Shown here: positions 49,657 through 60,284 of the stretch, one piece after another
Numbering within the stretch: position 1 is the first letter of the stretch
How the letters are laid out: every line of letters starts with the position of its first letter
NCBI GenBank assembly: GCA_964247725.1
Contig: CAXTVM010000015.1
Coordinates: forward strand, 1-64,000
Length of the DNA: 64,000 nt
Direction of reading: 5' to 3'
Source of the DNA: Lichenicola sp964247725
Lineage (GTDB): Bacteria > Pseudomonadota > Alphaproteobacteria > Acetobacterales > Acetobacteraceae
Notes under the pieces: generated by a model
Told to the model about the DNA's origin: nothing
Databases searched by the model: none
What the model saw: the letters and a program-made list of their open reading frames with translations, nothing else
Made by a program: the position numbers and the translations under genes

Positions 49657-51197
49657 GAGGCCAACCTCCGCTCCGGCAGCATCCCTGGCACCGACCGCAG
49701 CCCCGCCATCGCCTCGTCCAGCGTGATGGTGCGGCGCGCCGCCTCCGCCGCACGATCCGGATGGTCGGTGCGGAAGTGGCCGCCGCGGCTCTCGCGACGC
49801 TCGCGCGCCGAGAGGCACAGCAGCAGGGCGACCAGGGCGGCATCGTCGCCGTCCGCCAGCGGCGCCAGCGCGCCGATCGCCGCATCCAGCCCGGCTTCGT
49901 CGCGCAGCACCCCGGCCGACCGCGCCATCGACTGCCGCACCAGCGCCAGCGTCCCCGGCCGCGCCGCCCGCGCCGAGGCCGGCGCCCTCGGCGTCGCCGC
50001 AGCGCCGCGGCCGTGGTCGGACGCGATCGCCGCCGCCACCGCGACCGCGCCGACCGCCGCCTCCAGCAGCGAGTTGCTGGCCAGCCGGTTGGCGCCGTGC
50101 AGGCCGGTGCAGGCGACCTCGCCGCAGGCATACAGCCCCGGCACCGAGCTGCGCCCGTCCGCATCCACCGCGACGCCGCCCATGTGGTAGTGCGCCGCCG
50201 GCCGCACCGGGATCGGCATCGTCGCGGGATCGACGCCGCGCGCGCGGCAGGCCGCCGTGATGCCCGGGAACCGGCGCTCGAAGCCGCTGCCCAGCGCCGT
50301 CCGCGCGTCCAGGAACACGGCATGGCCGGCGCCCAGGTGATGCCAGACCGCCCGCGACACCACGTCGCGCGGCGCCAGCTCGTTCTCCATGAAGCGGGCG
50401 CCGGTCTCGTCGATCAGCGTCGCCCCCTCGCCGCGCACCGCCTCGCTGACCAGCTTCATCGGCGCGTCCGCCACGCTGCCCGGCACCGCCAGCGCGGTCG
50501 GGTGGAACTGCACGAACTCGAGGTCGCCGAGCCGGGCGCCGGCCCGTGCCGCGGCGGCCAGCCCGCTGCCGGTGGCGCCCATGGGGTTGGTGGTGTCGCG
50601 GAACAGGGCGCCGAGGCCGCCGGTCGCCAGCACCACGCGGCCGGTCGCCAGCGCCGCCCGCTCGCCGTCGCGGTCCAGCACGACCCCGACGATGCGGCCC
50701 TCCCCGGTCAGCAGGGACGACAGCTTCGTGTGCTCCAGCACCGTCACCGACGGGCACGCCAGGACCGCCTCCCGCAACGCGCGCACGATCTCGGCGCCGG
50801 TGGCGTCGCCGGCGGCGTGGACGATGCGTCGGCGCGCGTGCGCGGCCTCCAGTCCGACCGCCAGCCTTCCGTCCGGGGCGCGGTCGAACCGCACGCCATG
50901 GTGAGCCAGGACGTCCATCACCGCCGGGCCGGCCGCGGTGATCCGCGCCGCCACCGCGGCGTCGCAGAGCCCGTCGCCGGCCGCCAGCGTGTCGGCCAGG
51001 TGCAGCGCCGGGCTGTCGTCCTCGCCCACCGCGACCGCGATGCCGCCCTGCGCCCAGCCGCTGGAGCCCTCGGTGCCGAGCGGCGCCCGCGTCACCAGCA
51101 CGCAGCGCCGCGGCGCCAGCTCCAGCGCGGTCAGCAGCCCGCCGAGCCCGGAGCCGACGATGACCGGCTGCCCGGCCAGATCCATGAGCCCGTTCAC
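49653..51197 (-). CDS. nadB: L-aspartate oxidase
   Basis: FAD enzyme oxidising L-aspartate to iminoaspartate, the first step of de novo NAD synthesis. It has 514 residues from GTG 51197 (GTGA overlap with nadA); ATG 51185 is an alternative. The FAD loop is VIVGSGLGGLLTALEL, then GSSGWAQGGIAVA, HAAGDATG, and LEFVQFHPTAL. HYHMGGVAVDADGRSSVPGLYACGEVACTGLHGANRLASNSLLE contains the conserved HMGG, GLYA.GE and GANRLASNSLLE motifs. Overlaps nadC by 4 bases, giving a tight operon. Confidence 0.95.
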   Translation of the reverse strand: MNGLMDLAGQPVIVGSGLGGLLTALELAPRRCVLVTRAPLGTEGSSGWAQGGIAVAVGEDDSPALHLADTLAAGDGLCDAAVAARITAAGPAVMDVLAHHGVRFDRAPDGRLAVGLEAAHARRRIVHAAGDATGAEIVRALREAVLACPSVTVLEHTKLSSLLTGEGRIVGVVLDRDGERAALATGRVVLATGGLGALFRDTTNPMGATGSGLAAAARAGARLGDLEFVQFHPTALAVPGSVADAPMKLVSEAVRGEGATLIDETGARFMENELAPRDVVSRAVWHHLGAGHAVFLDARTALGSGFERRFPGITAACRARGVDPATMPIPVRPAAHYHMGGVAVDADGRSSVPGLYACGEVACTGLHGANRLASNSLLEAAVGAVAVAAAIASDHGRGAAATPRAPASARAARPGTLALVRQSMARSAGVLRDEAGLDAAIGALAPLADGDDAALVALLLCLSARERRESRGGHFRTDHPDRAAEAARRTITLDEAMAGLRSVPGMLPERRLAS

Positions 51198-52168
51198 AGC
51201 GCCAGCATCCTCTCGACCGCCTGCCGCGCCCGCACCGCCAGGTGCGGCTCGATGCGGACTTCGGTCTCCATGGTCTCCAGGCAGCGCCGGATCGCCGGTA
51301 GCGTGATGCGCTTCATGTGCGGGCACAGGTTGCACGGCCGCACGAACTCGACCTCCGGGTGCAGCACCGCCAGGTTGTCGCTCATCGAGCACTCGGTGAT
51401 CAGCAGCACCCGCGACGACCGGCCGCTGCCGACGTAGTCCGACATGTGCGCGGTGGAGCCGGAGAAATCGGCCTCCGCCACCACCTCCGGCGGGCACTCG
51501 GGGTGCGCCAGCACCACGATGCCCGGGTTCTCGGCGCGCAGCCGGCGGATCTCGTCCGGGGTGAAGCGCTCGTGCACCTCGCAGTGCCCGGCCCAGGTGA
51601 TCATCCGGATGCCGGTCTCGTTGGCAATGTTCTGCGCCAGGTATTCGTCCGGGATCATGATGACGCTCTCGGCGCCGAGCCCCTCGACGATGCGCCGGGC
51701 GTTGCCCGACGTGCAGCAGACGTCGCTCTCGGCCTTCACCGCGGCCGAGGTGTTGACGTAGGTCACCACCGGCACGCCGGGATAGCGCTCGCGCAGCAGT
51801 CGCACGTCGGCGGCGGTGATGGAGTCCGCGAGAGAGCAGCCGGCGCGCATGTCCGGCATCAGCACCCGCTTGGTCGGGTTCAGCAGCTTGGCGGTCTCGG
51901 CCATGAAGTGCACGCCGGCCATGACGATGGTGTCGGCCCGCACCGCCTGGGCTTCCCGCGCCAGCGCCAGGCTGTCGCCGACGATGTCGGCCACGCAGTG
52001 GAAGATCTCCGGCGTCTGGTAGTTGTGCGCCAGGATGACGGCGCCCCGCTCCCGCTTCAGCTCCAGGATCGCCTCGATGTCGTCGGCGAACAGCGCCCAT
52101 TCGGCCGGGGGGATGACGCGGCTGACGCGGTCGTAGAGCGGGGCCGTGCGGGCGAGGACATCCAGCAT
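51194..52168 (-). CDS. nadA: Quinolinate synthase
   Basis: 4Fe-4S enzyme condensing iminoaspartate with dihydroxyacetone phosphate to quinolinate. It has 324 residues. ILAHNYQTPEIF, GVHFMAETAKLL, MRAGCSLADS (cluster Cys), TYVNTSAAVKAESDVCCTSGNA (second Cys), ITWAGHCEVHERF, AHPECPPEVV, and the third cluster Cys within FVRPCNLCPHMKRI are all present. It is the first gene of the nad operon, with a candidate NadQ operator 13 bases upstream of the ATG. Confidence 0.96.
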   Translation of the reverse strand: MLDVLARTAPLYDRVSRVIPPAEWALFADDIEAILELKRERGAVILAHNYQTPEIFHCVADIVGDSLALAREAQAVRADTIVMAGVHFMAETAKLLNPTKRVLMPDMRAGCSLADSITAADVRLLRERYPGVPVVTYVNTSAAVKAESDVCCTSGNARRIVEGLGAESVIMIPDEYLAQNIANETGIRMITWAGHCEVHERFTPDEIRRLRAENPGIVVLAHPECPPEVVAEADFSGSTAHMSDYVGSGRSSRVLLITECSMSDNLAVLHPEVEFVRPCNLCPHMKRITLPAIRRCLETMETEVRIEPHLAVRARQAVERMLAL

Positions 52169-52180
52169 CGAGACGGATCC

Positions 52181-52203
52181 TTAATGCTCAGACAGAGCAT
52201 AAA
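52181..52203. promoter_or_regulatory. Candidate NadQ operator in front of nadABC
   Basis: ATGCTC (52184-52189) and GAGCAT (52195-52200) form a perfect inverted repeat with a 5-base spacer, extended by TTA on one side and AAA on the other. It sits 13-35 bases upstream of the nadA start, where a repressor would block transcription initiation. A NadQ-type regulator gene is encoded at 53047. The assignment to NadQ rests on this pairing and on known control of alphaproteobacterial nad genes by NadQ. Confidence 0.7.
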
Positions 52204-52290
52204 TCAGGCCGAAGAAAAAGCGCCCGTGGCGCCTGCCTATATCCTGGTCATGAGGCGGCCGCCGTCAAGGGCCGGCCCGAGGATCGACAG

Positions 52291-52365
52291 GGCTATCGCG
52301 TTCGAGGAGACGTGAAAGGCGAAGGCCAGGGCTCTGCCCCTGGCCTTCCTCCCCGTGCGATCGCC
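52291..52365. repeat. Minimal copy of the palindromic element
   Basis: Only 75 bp: left end GGCTATCGCG, then GAGGAGA, arm GAAGGCCAGGGCTCTGCC, and right CCTTCCTCCCC with GTGCGATCGCC. The GC-rich middle blocks and centre of the full-length copies are lacking. It shows that the terminal parts can occur without the core. It lies between nadA and the fasciclin gene. Confidence 0.75.
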
Positions 52366-52381
52366 GGATGGAGGCCCCGGC

Positions 52382-52930
52382 CTATCTCGGCATCAGCACC
52401 TTGTCGATCACCTGCACCATGCCGTTCGACTGGGCGACGTTGGCCACCGTGATGCCGGCGGCATGGCCGGCCTCGTCGGTCACCATCAGCTTGCCGTCCG
52501 GGTCGGTGACGGTGAGCGGATCGCCCTGGACGGTGGTGAGCGTCGCGGTGCCGCCGCCCTTGGTGACCATCGACTTCAGCGCCTTGGTCGACAGCCGCCC
52601 CGGCACGACGTGGTAGGTCAGGACCTTGTCCAGCTGGGCCTTGTTCTCGGGCTTCAGCAGGGTATCGACGGTGCCAGGCGGCAGGGCCGCGAAGGCGTCG
52701 TTGGTCGGCGCGAACACCGTGAACGGCCCCTTGCCGCTCAGCGTGTCCACCAGCCCGCCGGCCTTCACCGCCGCGACCAGTGTCGTCAGCGTGCTGGCCT
52801 TGGAGGCGTTCTGGACGATCGTCTTGCTCGGATACATCGCGGCACCGCCGACGACGGGGGCGGTCGCGGCGAACGCCACCGGTGCAGAGAGCGACGCCAG
52901 CATCGCGCCGAGTAGAATTTTCCTGTGCAT
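52382..52930 (-). CDS. Secreted fasciclin (FAS1) domain protein
   Basis: A 182-residue exported protein. The signal peptide is HRKILLGAMLASLSAPVAFA; a single FAS1 domain carries the conserved NASKASTLTTLVAAVKAGGLVDTL, GPFTVFAPTNDAFAALP, LDKVLTYHVVPG and GMVQVIDKVLMP blocks. FAS1 proteins mediate adhesion or occur as small periplasmic proteins of unknown role. GAGGATG precedes the ATG. Same strand as the nad genes and nadQ, with gaps on both sides; it is probably an independent unit. It ends in TAG. Confidence 0.93.
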   Translation of the reverse strand: MHRKILLGAMLASLSAPVAFAATAPVVGGAAMYPSKTIVQNASKASTLTTLVAAVKAGGLVDTLSGKGPFTVFAPTNDAFAALPPGTVDTLLKPENKAQLDKVLTYHVVPGRLSTKALKSMVTKGGGTATLTTVQGDPLTVTDPDGKLMVTDEAGHAAGITVANVAQSNGMVQVIDKVLMPR

Positions 52931-53046
52931 TGCAGCATCCTCGAGAGACGATGATCGATGCGATCATGCCTCCGTTACGGCCTGCGACGGCGTCCGGATG
53001 CGCGGTGCCGAGCCGCGTCGCGAACGTCGCGGATTCGGGGCGGCGG

Positions 53047-53988
53047 TCAGACCGCGCGCATCAGCGGCAGCTTCGAGCCGACGAACTGGCGCGCCTGCAT
53101 GACCTCGCGCCGGAACCGGAACAGCTTGGCCGGCCGGCCGCGCCGGATCGTGCTCATCGCTCCGGTCTCCTCGACCAGCGCCTGCGCCTCGATCAGCCGG
53201 CGGAAGTTCTGCTTGTGCAGCCTGACCCCGGACAGCGCCTCCACGGTGAGCTGCAGCTCCAGCAGCGTGAAGCTGTCCGGCATCAGCTCGAAGAACACCG
53301 GCCGATACTTGATCTTGGCCCGCAGCCGGGCGATCCCGGTGGCCAGGATGCGGCGATGGTCGCGCGGCATCGGCTGGCCGGTCGCGGCGATTTCCGTGGT
53401 TCCGGCCTCCGGCACCAGGCGCGCCTCGTAGAGCAGCTCGTAACGCTGCAGCACCAGCTCGTCGTCCCAGCTCTCGGAGCCGAACGTGACCGCCACCCGC
53501 TGCCGCCGCAGCCCTTCGCCCACCGCCGCCGCCGCCCACCCGTCGAGCTGCCGCGCCAGCCGTTCCGCCAGCCGCCGTCCCGGCTCGGTGCGCTGGTCCT
53601 CCCACGGGAAGTAGCGGTACCAGCTCTGCCAGCCGGTCTCGTTCGGGATCAGCCGCGTCAGCGCCAGGTAGCTGATCGAGATCGCGCGTCCGCCGGGCCC
53701 GATCCGGTCCTGGTCGGCGCGGTCCTGGTCGGCGAAGGTGTAGAGCTGCTCGACATGGCCCAGCGGATGCTGGGTGGTGCGCTCGACCCAGTTGCGCATG
53801 CCCGACTGCAGCGAGCGGTGCCCCGGCTCCAGCGGCCCGGCCGGCAGCGCCCCGGTCGGGTCCAGCGTCAGCACCTGCGGCGTGTTGTCGCGCACCGCCA
53901 CCAGCACCGCGATCAGCTCGGCGCCGAGCCCCGCCTCGGCCTCCGCCCCGGCTGCAAGACCGGTCATCCGGGCATCCCCGCCGCTCAC
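53047..53988 (-). CDS. nadQ: NAD biosynthesis regulator NadQ (Nudix-like plus winged helix)
   Basis: Transcriptional regulator of alphaproteobacterial NAD synthesis. The N-terminal half (AELIAVLVAVRDNTPQVLTL...) has a Nudix-like fold without a clear Nudix box, consistent with a ligand-sensing rather than hydrolytic role. The C-terminal winged helix (FFELMPDSFTLLELQLTVEALSGVRLHKQNFRRLIE ... RRGRPAKLFRF) is that of the NrtR/NadQ type. GTG 53988 overlaps a possible small upstream frame; ATG 53967 is the alternative start (306 residues). It is located near nadABC and its likely operator lies upstream of nadA. Confidence 0.85.
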   Translation of the reverse strand: MSGGDARMTGLAAGAEAEAGLGAELIAVLVAVRDNTPQVLTLDPTGALPAGPLEPGHRSLQSGMRNWVERTTQHPLGHVEQLYTFADQDRADQDRIGPGGRAISISYLALTRLIPNETGWQSWYRYFPWEDQRTEPGRRLAERLARQLDGWAAAAVGEGLRRQRVAVTFGSESWDDELVLQRYELLYEARLVPEAGTTEIAATGQPMPRDHRRILATGIARLRAKIKYRPVFFELMPDSFTLLELQLTVEALSGVRLHKQNFRRLIEAQALVEETGAMSTIRRGRPAKLFRFRREVMQARQFVGSKLPLMRAV

Positions 53989-54158
53989 GCCGACCCGGCG
54001 GGCACCCCGGCACCGGCATCGTGCGCCGCCGCCGGCACCACCATCCGCACCCGCGCCGCGGCGCGGATGCTGCGCTCCGGCGGCGCCCGGTCGACGCCGC
54101 CCCGGGCCGGGACGCCGTCGGCGCCCGCCGCTGCCGCCCCGGCGATCGGGGCGGTCAC
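53985..54158 (-). CDS. Possible small gene translationally coupled to nadQ
   Basis: A 57-codon frame from GTG 54158 with GGGGAAG about 8 bases upstream, ending in TGA that overlaps the GTG start of nadQ (GTGA). Third positions are almost all G or C. The product is Ala/Arg/Gly-rich (VTAPIAGAAAAGADG...), matches no family I know and has no signal peptide. It may be a leader frame that couples translation, or simply chance in GC-rich DNA. Confidence 0.25.
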   Translation of the reverse strand: MTAPIAGAAAAGADGVPARGGVDRAPPERSIRAAARVRMVVPAAAHDAGAGVPAGSA

Positions 54159-54308
54159 GCGCAGGCTTCCCCGGGGGCGGGATGATCGAGCATGATGGCG
54201 CAGGGTGTCCGCATCGGCACGGTGGATCGTGGCCGCCAGCCTAGGGCCCCGGCACCGGCTGGAACAGCCCGCGCCGACGCCCGGCGAGGGCACCACGAAA
54301 GGCATGGC

Positions 54309-55043
54309 ATGGCCGACGCGCATCCCGACGACAGCTCGATCGTGGCCCTTCTGGAAGGGGTCCGCCGGTTCAGCCTTCGCGTCCATCCCGAGAAGCAGGC
54401 GATGTTCGACGAGCTGGCCGCGGGCCAGGCGCCGCACACCCTGTTCATCACCTGCGCCGACAGCCGCGTCAGCCCCGGCATGATCACCCAGCAGCCGCCC
54501 GGCGAGATGTTCGTGCTCCGCAACATCGGCAACATCGTCCCCGCCTACGGCGAGATGCTGGGCGGCGTGTCCGCCGCGGTCGAGTATGCCGTGGTGGCGC
54601 TCGGCGTGCGGCACGTCATCGTCTGCGGCCATTCCGACTGCGGCGCCATGAAGGCGCTGCTCGATCCCGCGGCGCACCGCCTCGACGCCATGCCGACCGT
54701 CGCCAGCTGGCTGCGCAACGCCGAGACCGCCCACGCCGTGACGCGCGCGCTGCACCCGGACGTCGCCGGCGCCGAGGCGGTCTCGGCGCTCGCCCGGCAG
54801 AACGTGCTGCTGCAGCTCGACCACCTGCGCACCCATCCGTCGGTCGCGGCGCGCGTCGCCGAGGGCCGGCTGCTGCTGCAGGGCTGGCTCTACGACATCG
54901 CCAGCGGCGCGGTGCAGGTGTTCGACGGCGCCAGCCGCCTGCCCCGGACGCTGGACCAGGCCCTGGAGCAGGCCCGCGCACGGCGCCGTCCCGCGCCCGG
55001 GCCGGATCAGGCCGCCGAGCCGGCGCCGCACCCGATCGGATGA
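54309..55043 (+). CDS. Beta-class carbonic anhydrase
   Basis: Zinc enzyme interconverting CO2 and bicarbonate, 244 residues, cytoplasmic. Zinc ligands Cys49 (TCADSRV, with Asp51/Arg53 dyad), His108 and Cys111 (CGHSDCGA) are all present, as are GEMFVLRNIGNIVP and VSAAVEYAVVALGV. ATG 54309 gives the standard length; longer upstream frames lack family resemblance. Its stop overlaps the next start (ATGA), so it is coupled with the EEP-family gene. Divergent from nadQ. Confidence 0.94.
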   Translation: MADAHPDDSSIVALLEGVRRFSLRVHPEKQAMFDELAAGQAPHTLFITCADSRVSPGMITQQPPGEMFVLRNIGNIVPAYGEMLGGVSAAVEYAVVALGVRHVIVCGHSDCGAMKALLDPAAHRLDAMPTVASWLRNAETAHAVTRALHPDVAGAEAVSALARQNVLLQLDHLRTHPSVAARVAEGRLLLQGWLYDIASGAVQVFDGASRLPRTLDQALEQARARRRPAPGPDQAAEPAPHPIG

Positions 55044-55960
55044 CCCTCCGGCGCCCGGGAAGGCTGGCCGCCGCGATCGGCCTCGCACTGTCGGCCGCGC
55101 TGGCCGCCGCCCTGGCCGTCAGCCGCGGCATCGGGCCGGGTGCGGCCCCGCCGCCGGTCGGCCTCAAGGTCGCCACCTGGAACATGGAGTGGCTGACCGC
55201 CCGCCCCGCCGGCGGACCCGACCTCCCCGACGACGCCGCCCCGAAGCGCGACGACGACATCCGCACCCTCGCCCGCTACGCCGCCCGCCTCGACGCGGCG
55301 GTGGTGGCGCTGCAGGAGGTCGACACCCCGGCCCTGGTCGCGCGCATCTTCCCGCCCGACCGCTACCAGGTCCTGATCACCGCCGATCCGGTGGTGCAGA
55401 AGGTGGCGCTTGTCGTCCGCCGCGGCATCGCCGTCATCCGCCATCCGGACCTCGTTGCGCTGGACGTCGCCGCCCCCGGCCGCCGCCGCCTCCGCTCCGG
55501 CCTCGACGTCACCCTCACGCTGGACGGACGGCCGCTCCGCCTGCTGGCGGTGCACCTGAAGAGCGGCTGCTGGGATGGGCCGCTGCAGGGCTCGACCCGG
55601 GATGCCTGCGTCGACCTCACCCGGCAGCTGCCGGTGCTGCAGGCGTGGATCGGCGCCCGCCGGGGCGAGGGCGTCCCGTTCCTGGTGCTGGGCGACTTCA
55701 ACCGCCGCCTGAAGAGCGGCGACGCCCTGCTCGCCGGCCTCGACGCGGCCGCCCCGCTGGCCGTCGCCACCGCCGGCCACGCCAGCCCCTGCTGGGGCGG
55801 CGAGGACTTCATCGACCAGATCCTGGCGGGCGGGCCCGCCCGGCAGTGGCTGCGGCCGAGCTCGCTTCGCGTGCTGGTGTATCGCGAGACCGATCCGGCG
55901 CTGAAGGAACGGCTGTCCGACCATTGCCCGGTGTCGGTGCGGCTCGCGGTGCAACGGTGA
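55040..55960 (+). CDS. Exported endonuclease/exonuclease/phosphatase-family protein
   Basis: A 306-residue EEP-superfamily (DNase I fold) phosphoesterase. The N-terminal hydrophobic segment LAAAIGLALSAALAAALAVS is a signal or anchor, so it acts in the periplasm. Motifs: VATWNMEWL, ALQEVDTP (catalytic Glu), AVHLKSGCW, VLGDFNRR (Asp/Asn) and LSDHCPVSV (Asp-His). An extra CW...DACVDL and SPCWGG suggest a disulfide. Substrate unknown. Overlaps the carbonic anhydrase by 4 bases. Confidence 0.88.
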   Translation: MTLRRPGRLAAAIGLALSAALAAALAVSRGIGPGAAPPPVGLKVATWNMEWLTARPAGGPDLPDDAAPKRDDDIRTLARYAARLDAAVVALQEVDTPALVARIFPPDRYQVLITADPVVQKVALVVRRGIAVIRHPDLVALDVAAPGRRRLRSGLDVTLTLDGRPLRLLAVHLKSGCWDGPLQGSTRDACVDLTRQLPVLQAWIGARRGEGVPFLVLGDFNRRLKSGDALLAGLDAAAPLAVATAGHASPCWGGEDFIDQILAGGPARQWLRPSSLRVLVYRETDPALKERLSDHCPVSVRLAVQR

Positions 55961-56035
55961 AGGCCAGGGGGGCCGCGCGTCGGCGTGCCTCGCAAGCCGT
56001 CCCTGGATCCCGCCAAGGGCGACCCTGAGACCTCT
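55958..56035. repeat. Degenerate palindromic-element fragment after the EEP gene
   Basis: GTGAAGGCCAGGGGGGCCG followed by TCCCTGGATCCCGCCAAGGGCGACCC: a left arm and a short right arm with many substitutions. It starts inside the stop codon of the EEP-family gene. Confidence 0.5.
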
Positions 56036-56149
56036 GCAAGGTCGGTGGTGGGCGCCTGCTGGTATCGTGGTTCGCTCTGACTGTCGGGCGGCAGCGGGGC
56101 GGAGGCGCAAGCAGGTCGGTCGGACGAGCCTGGCGGACATGCCGACGAC

Positions 56150-56935
56150 ACCTTCGAGCCGGCGCGGATCGGATCCCGGCCCGCATCGATGCGGGCCCTG
56201 CTGCTGGCGCAGCGGCATCGGCTGTCGGACCCCAAGGCCGTCGTTGCGTCGCTTCGTCGGGCTGCCGCTGCAGGATGGGGTGCCGACGGGACGACGCCGG
56301 GCCGGTTCCGCGCCAGCCTGGCGGGGAGTGGCCTGGCAGGGAAGGTGATGGCCGAGATCGACCGGCAACCCGATGCCCACGGCCTGATCCCGAGGGCCGG
56401 CACCCTCATCGAGGCCGGCATGGTGGACGCGGCCGTGCGCAAGCCATCTCGCGCGTGAACGAGCCCTCGCCGCATGACGGCGACGGCGACTGGCCGAGCC
56501 ATGGGAACGGCAGGATCAGGTTCGGCTACAGGGCCGATGTCGCGGTCGACCACGGCTCGGGCCTGATCCGCCGGGCGGTGCCGATGCCGGCCTCGCGGCA
56601 TGACGGCGCTTCCGCCGACGCGCTGATCCAGCGTGACGAGGCGGCGGTCCATCCCGACAAGGCCGATGACGGGACGGATCGACGCCGCGCCACCAGGACT
56701 CGCGGCACCCGGGACCGCATCATGCACGAGCCCCCGCGGGACCGGCCGCCGACCCTCTGGCAGACCAGGCGCGACCGGCTGCCGGCTCCGCTGCGCTCGA
56801 CGACCGGGCGGACGTCTGGGATCAGGGAGCGCTGCTACGGCCATGCCGCGGTTGCGCCACCGACGCCTGGCCGGCGACGACACCCAGCTCCAGCTGCTGT
56901 CCGCGGCGTTCGACCCCGGACCGGTCATGGCGCTC
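56150..56935 (+). pseudogene. IS5-family transposase remnant
   Basis: The C-terminal half of a DDE transposase is spread over at least three frames. Frame one ends with LIPRAGTLIEAGMVDAAVRKPSRA (the D-T-L-I-E-A block). Frame two carries DGDWPSHGNGRIRFGYRADV and ALIQRDEAAVHPDKADD, the expected DW..(N)G.. FGYK.HV and A.DKAYDS blocks, plus RIMHEPPRDRPPTLWQTRRDRL. Frame three has CYGHAAV and later LRHRRLAGDDTQLQL. The catalytic residues are eroded and the N-terminal part is reduced. No terminal inverted repeats were found by eye. Confidence 0.8.
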
Positions 56936-57045
56936 CAGGATGACGCGTCCCGCGCCGCCAGACGCCCGATCCAGCCCGCCATCAGCCTCGACCGCCAGCC
57001 AGATCAGCCCAGCCGGCGCACCGCCTCGGCCACCGATAGGCGTCG

Positions 57046-57127
57046 CAGGGGTCTCGGGTTCGCCTCTGGCGGGGCCCAGGCGCATGACGTGCGAAGCACG
57101 CTGGCGCGTGACGCCCCTGGCCTCCCT
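57046..57127. repeat. Degenerate palindromic-element copy next to uvrB
   Basis: GGGGTCTCGGGTTCGCC, GGCGGGGCCCAGGCGC, an insert with CATGACGTGCGAAGCACGC, and GCCCCTGGCCTCCCTTC. The insert recalls that in the copy at 9659-9827 (CGTGCGCC...GCGCTTCGCG), so these two may form a subfamily. The element abuts the uvrB stop codon. Confidence 0.6.
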
Positions 57128-59356
<2,229 letters not shown>

Positions 59357-59450
59357 GGCGCCCAAGGTGGCGATGCCGTCGTGCGGCGGCAAGCAGATTC
59401 CTGGCCAACCGGAGCGGAACCCGGCGCCTCGCGCGGCGCTGTCCGCGGCG

Positions 59451-60254
59451 ATGGCTACCGCACCCGAGGCGACGACCCCGAAGGACCCGCGACGCGCGAC
59501 GCCGACGGATCAACGGGACACGGCGCCGACGGATCTGCGGCACGACGTGCCGACGGACCCGCGGGAAAAGGTGCTGGAGATCCACCAGCGGCTCTGCCGC
59601 CTGTACGGCTGTCCGATCGCCTACTTCCACGGGCTCGATCCCTTGAGCGAGCTGGTCAGCTCGCTGCTGTCGCATCGCACCCGCAACGCCGACAGCGGCG
59701 CCGCCTTCAAGGCGCTGCGAGCCCGGTTTCCCGACTGGTCGGAGGTGGCGGCGGCGCCGACCGCCGCGGTGCAGGCGGCGATCGCGCGCGCCACCTGGCC
59801 GGAGCAGAAGGCGCCGCGCATCCAGGCGATCCTGCGCGCGATCGAGGCCGAGTGCGGCACGCTGTCGCTCGAGATCCTGGACGAGATGACGGTGGAGGCG
59901 GCGCGCGCCTGGCTGGAGCGGCTGCCGGGGATCGGGCCGAAGACCAGCGCCGCGGTGCTGAGCTTCAGCACGCTGCGCCGGGCGGCACTGCCGGTGGACA
60001 GCCACCACCACCGGGTGGCGATCCGCACCGGGCTGATCCCGGCCGCCCTGGCGGTCGGCCCGTCGCACCGGGTGCTGGCGGCGCAGCTGCCGCCGGACTG
60101 GGACGCGCAGCAGCTCTACGACAACCACGAGGTGCTGATGCTGCATGGGCAGCGCTGCTGCCACCACCAGGCGCCGGCCTGCGGCCGCTGCCCGCTGCTC
60201 GAGCTCTGCCCGTTCGGGCAGCGCCGGCAGGGGCAGGCGACCACGGTGGCATGA
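59451..60254 (+). CDS. Endonuclease III-like DNA glycosylase
   Basis: HhH-GPD superfamily base-excision enzyme with a 4Fe-4S cluster. It has 267 residues from ATG 59451. The HhH is LERLPGIGPKTSAAVL, with the Lys expected for the bifunctional glycosylase/lyase, and the catalytic Asp in LPVDSHHHRV. The cluster cysteines are in CCHHQAPACGRCPLLELC. The N-terminal tail carries three imperfect PTD-x-R repeats (about residues 14-36), probably a disordered linker. It lacks the canonical Nth N-terminus, so it may be a diverged paralogue; nth itself may lie elsewhere. Confidence 0.88.
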   Translation: MATAPEATTPKDPRRATPTDQRDTAPTDLRHDVPTDPREKVLEIHQRLCRLYGCPIAYFHGLDPLSELVSSLLSHRTRNADSGAAFKALRARFPDWSEVAAAPTAAVQAAIARATWPEQKAPRIQAILRAIEAECGTLSLEILDEMTVEAARAWLERLPGIGPKTSAAVLSFSTLRRAALPVDSHHHRVAIRTGLIPAALAVGPSHRVLAAQLPPDWDAQQLYDNHEVLMLHGQRCCHHQAPACGRCPLLELCPFGQRRQGQATTVA

Positions 60255-60284
60255 GACGGGACGGTCGGCGGTCTCGCCGGCCGT

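Noticed and set aside
54175..54200. Second NadQ site near the carbonic anhydrase promoter
   Set aside because: Only a half-site GAGCAT is present; the other half (ATGATC) lacks the spacer and the exact bases.
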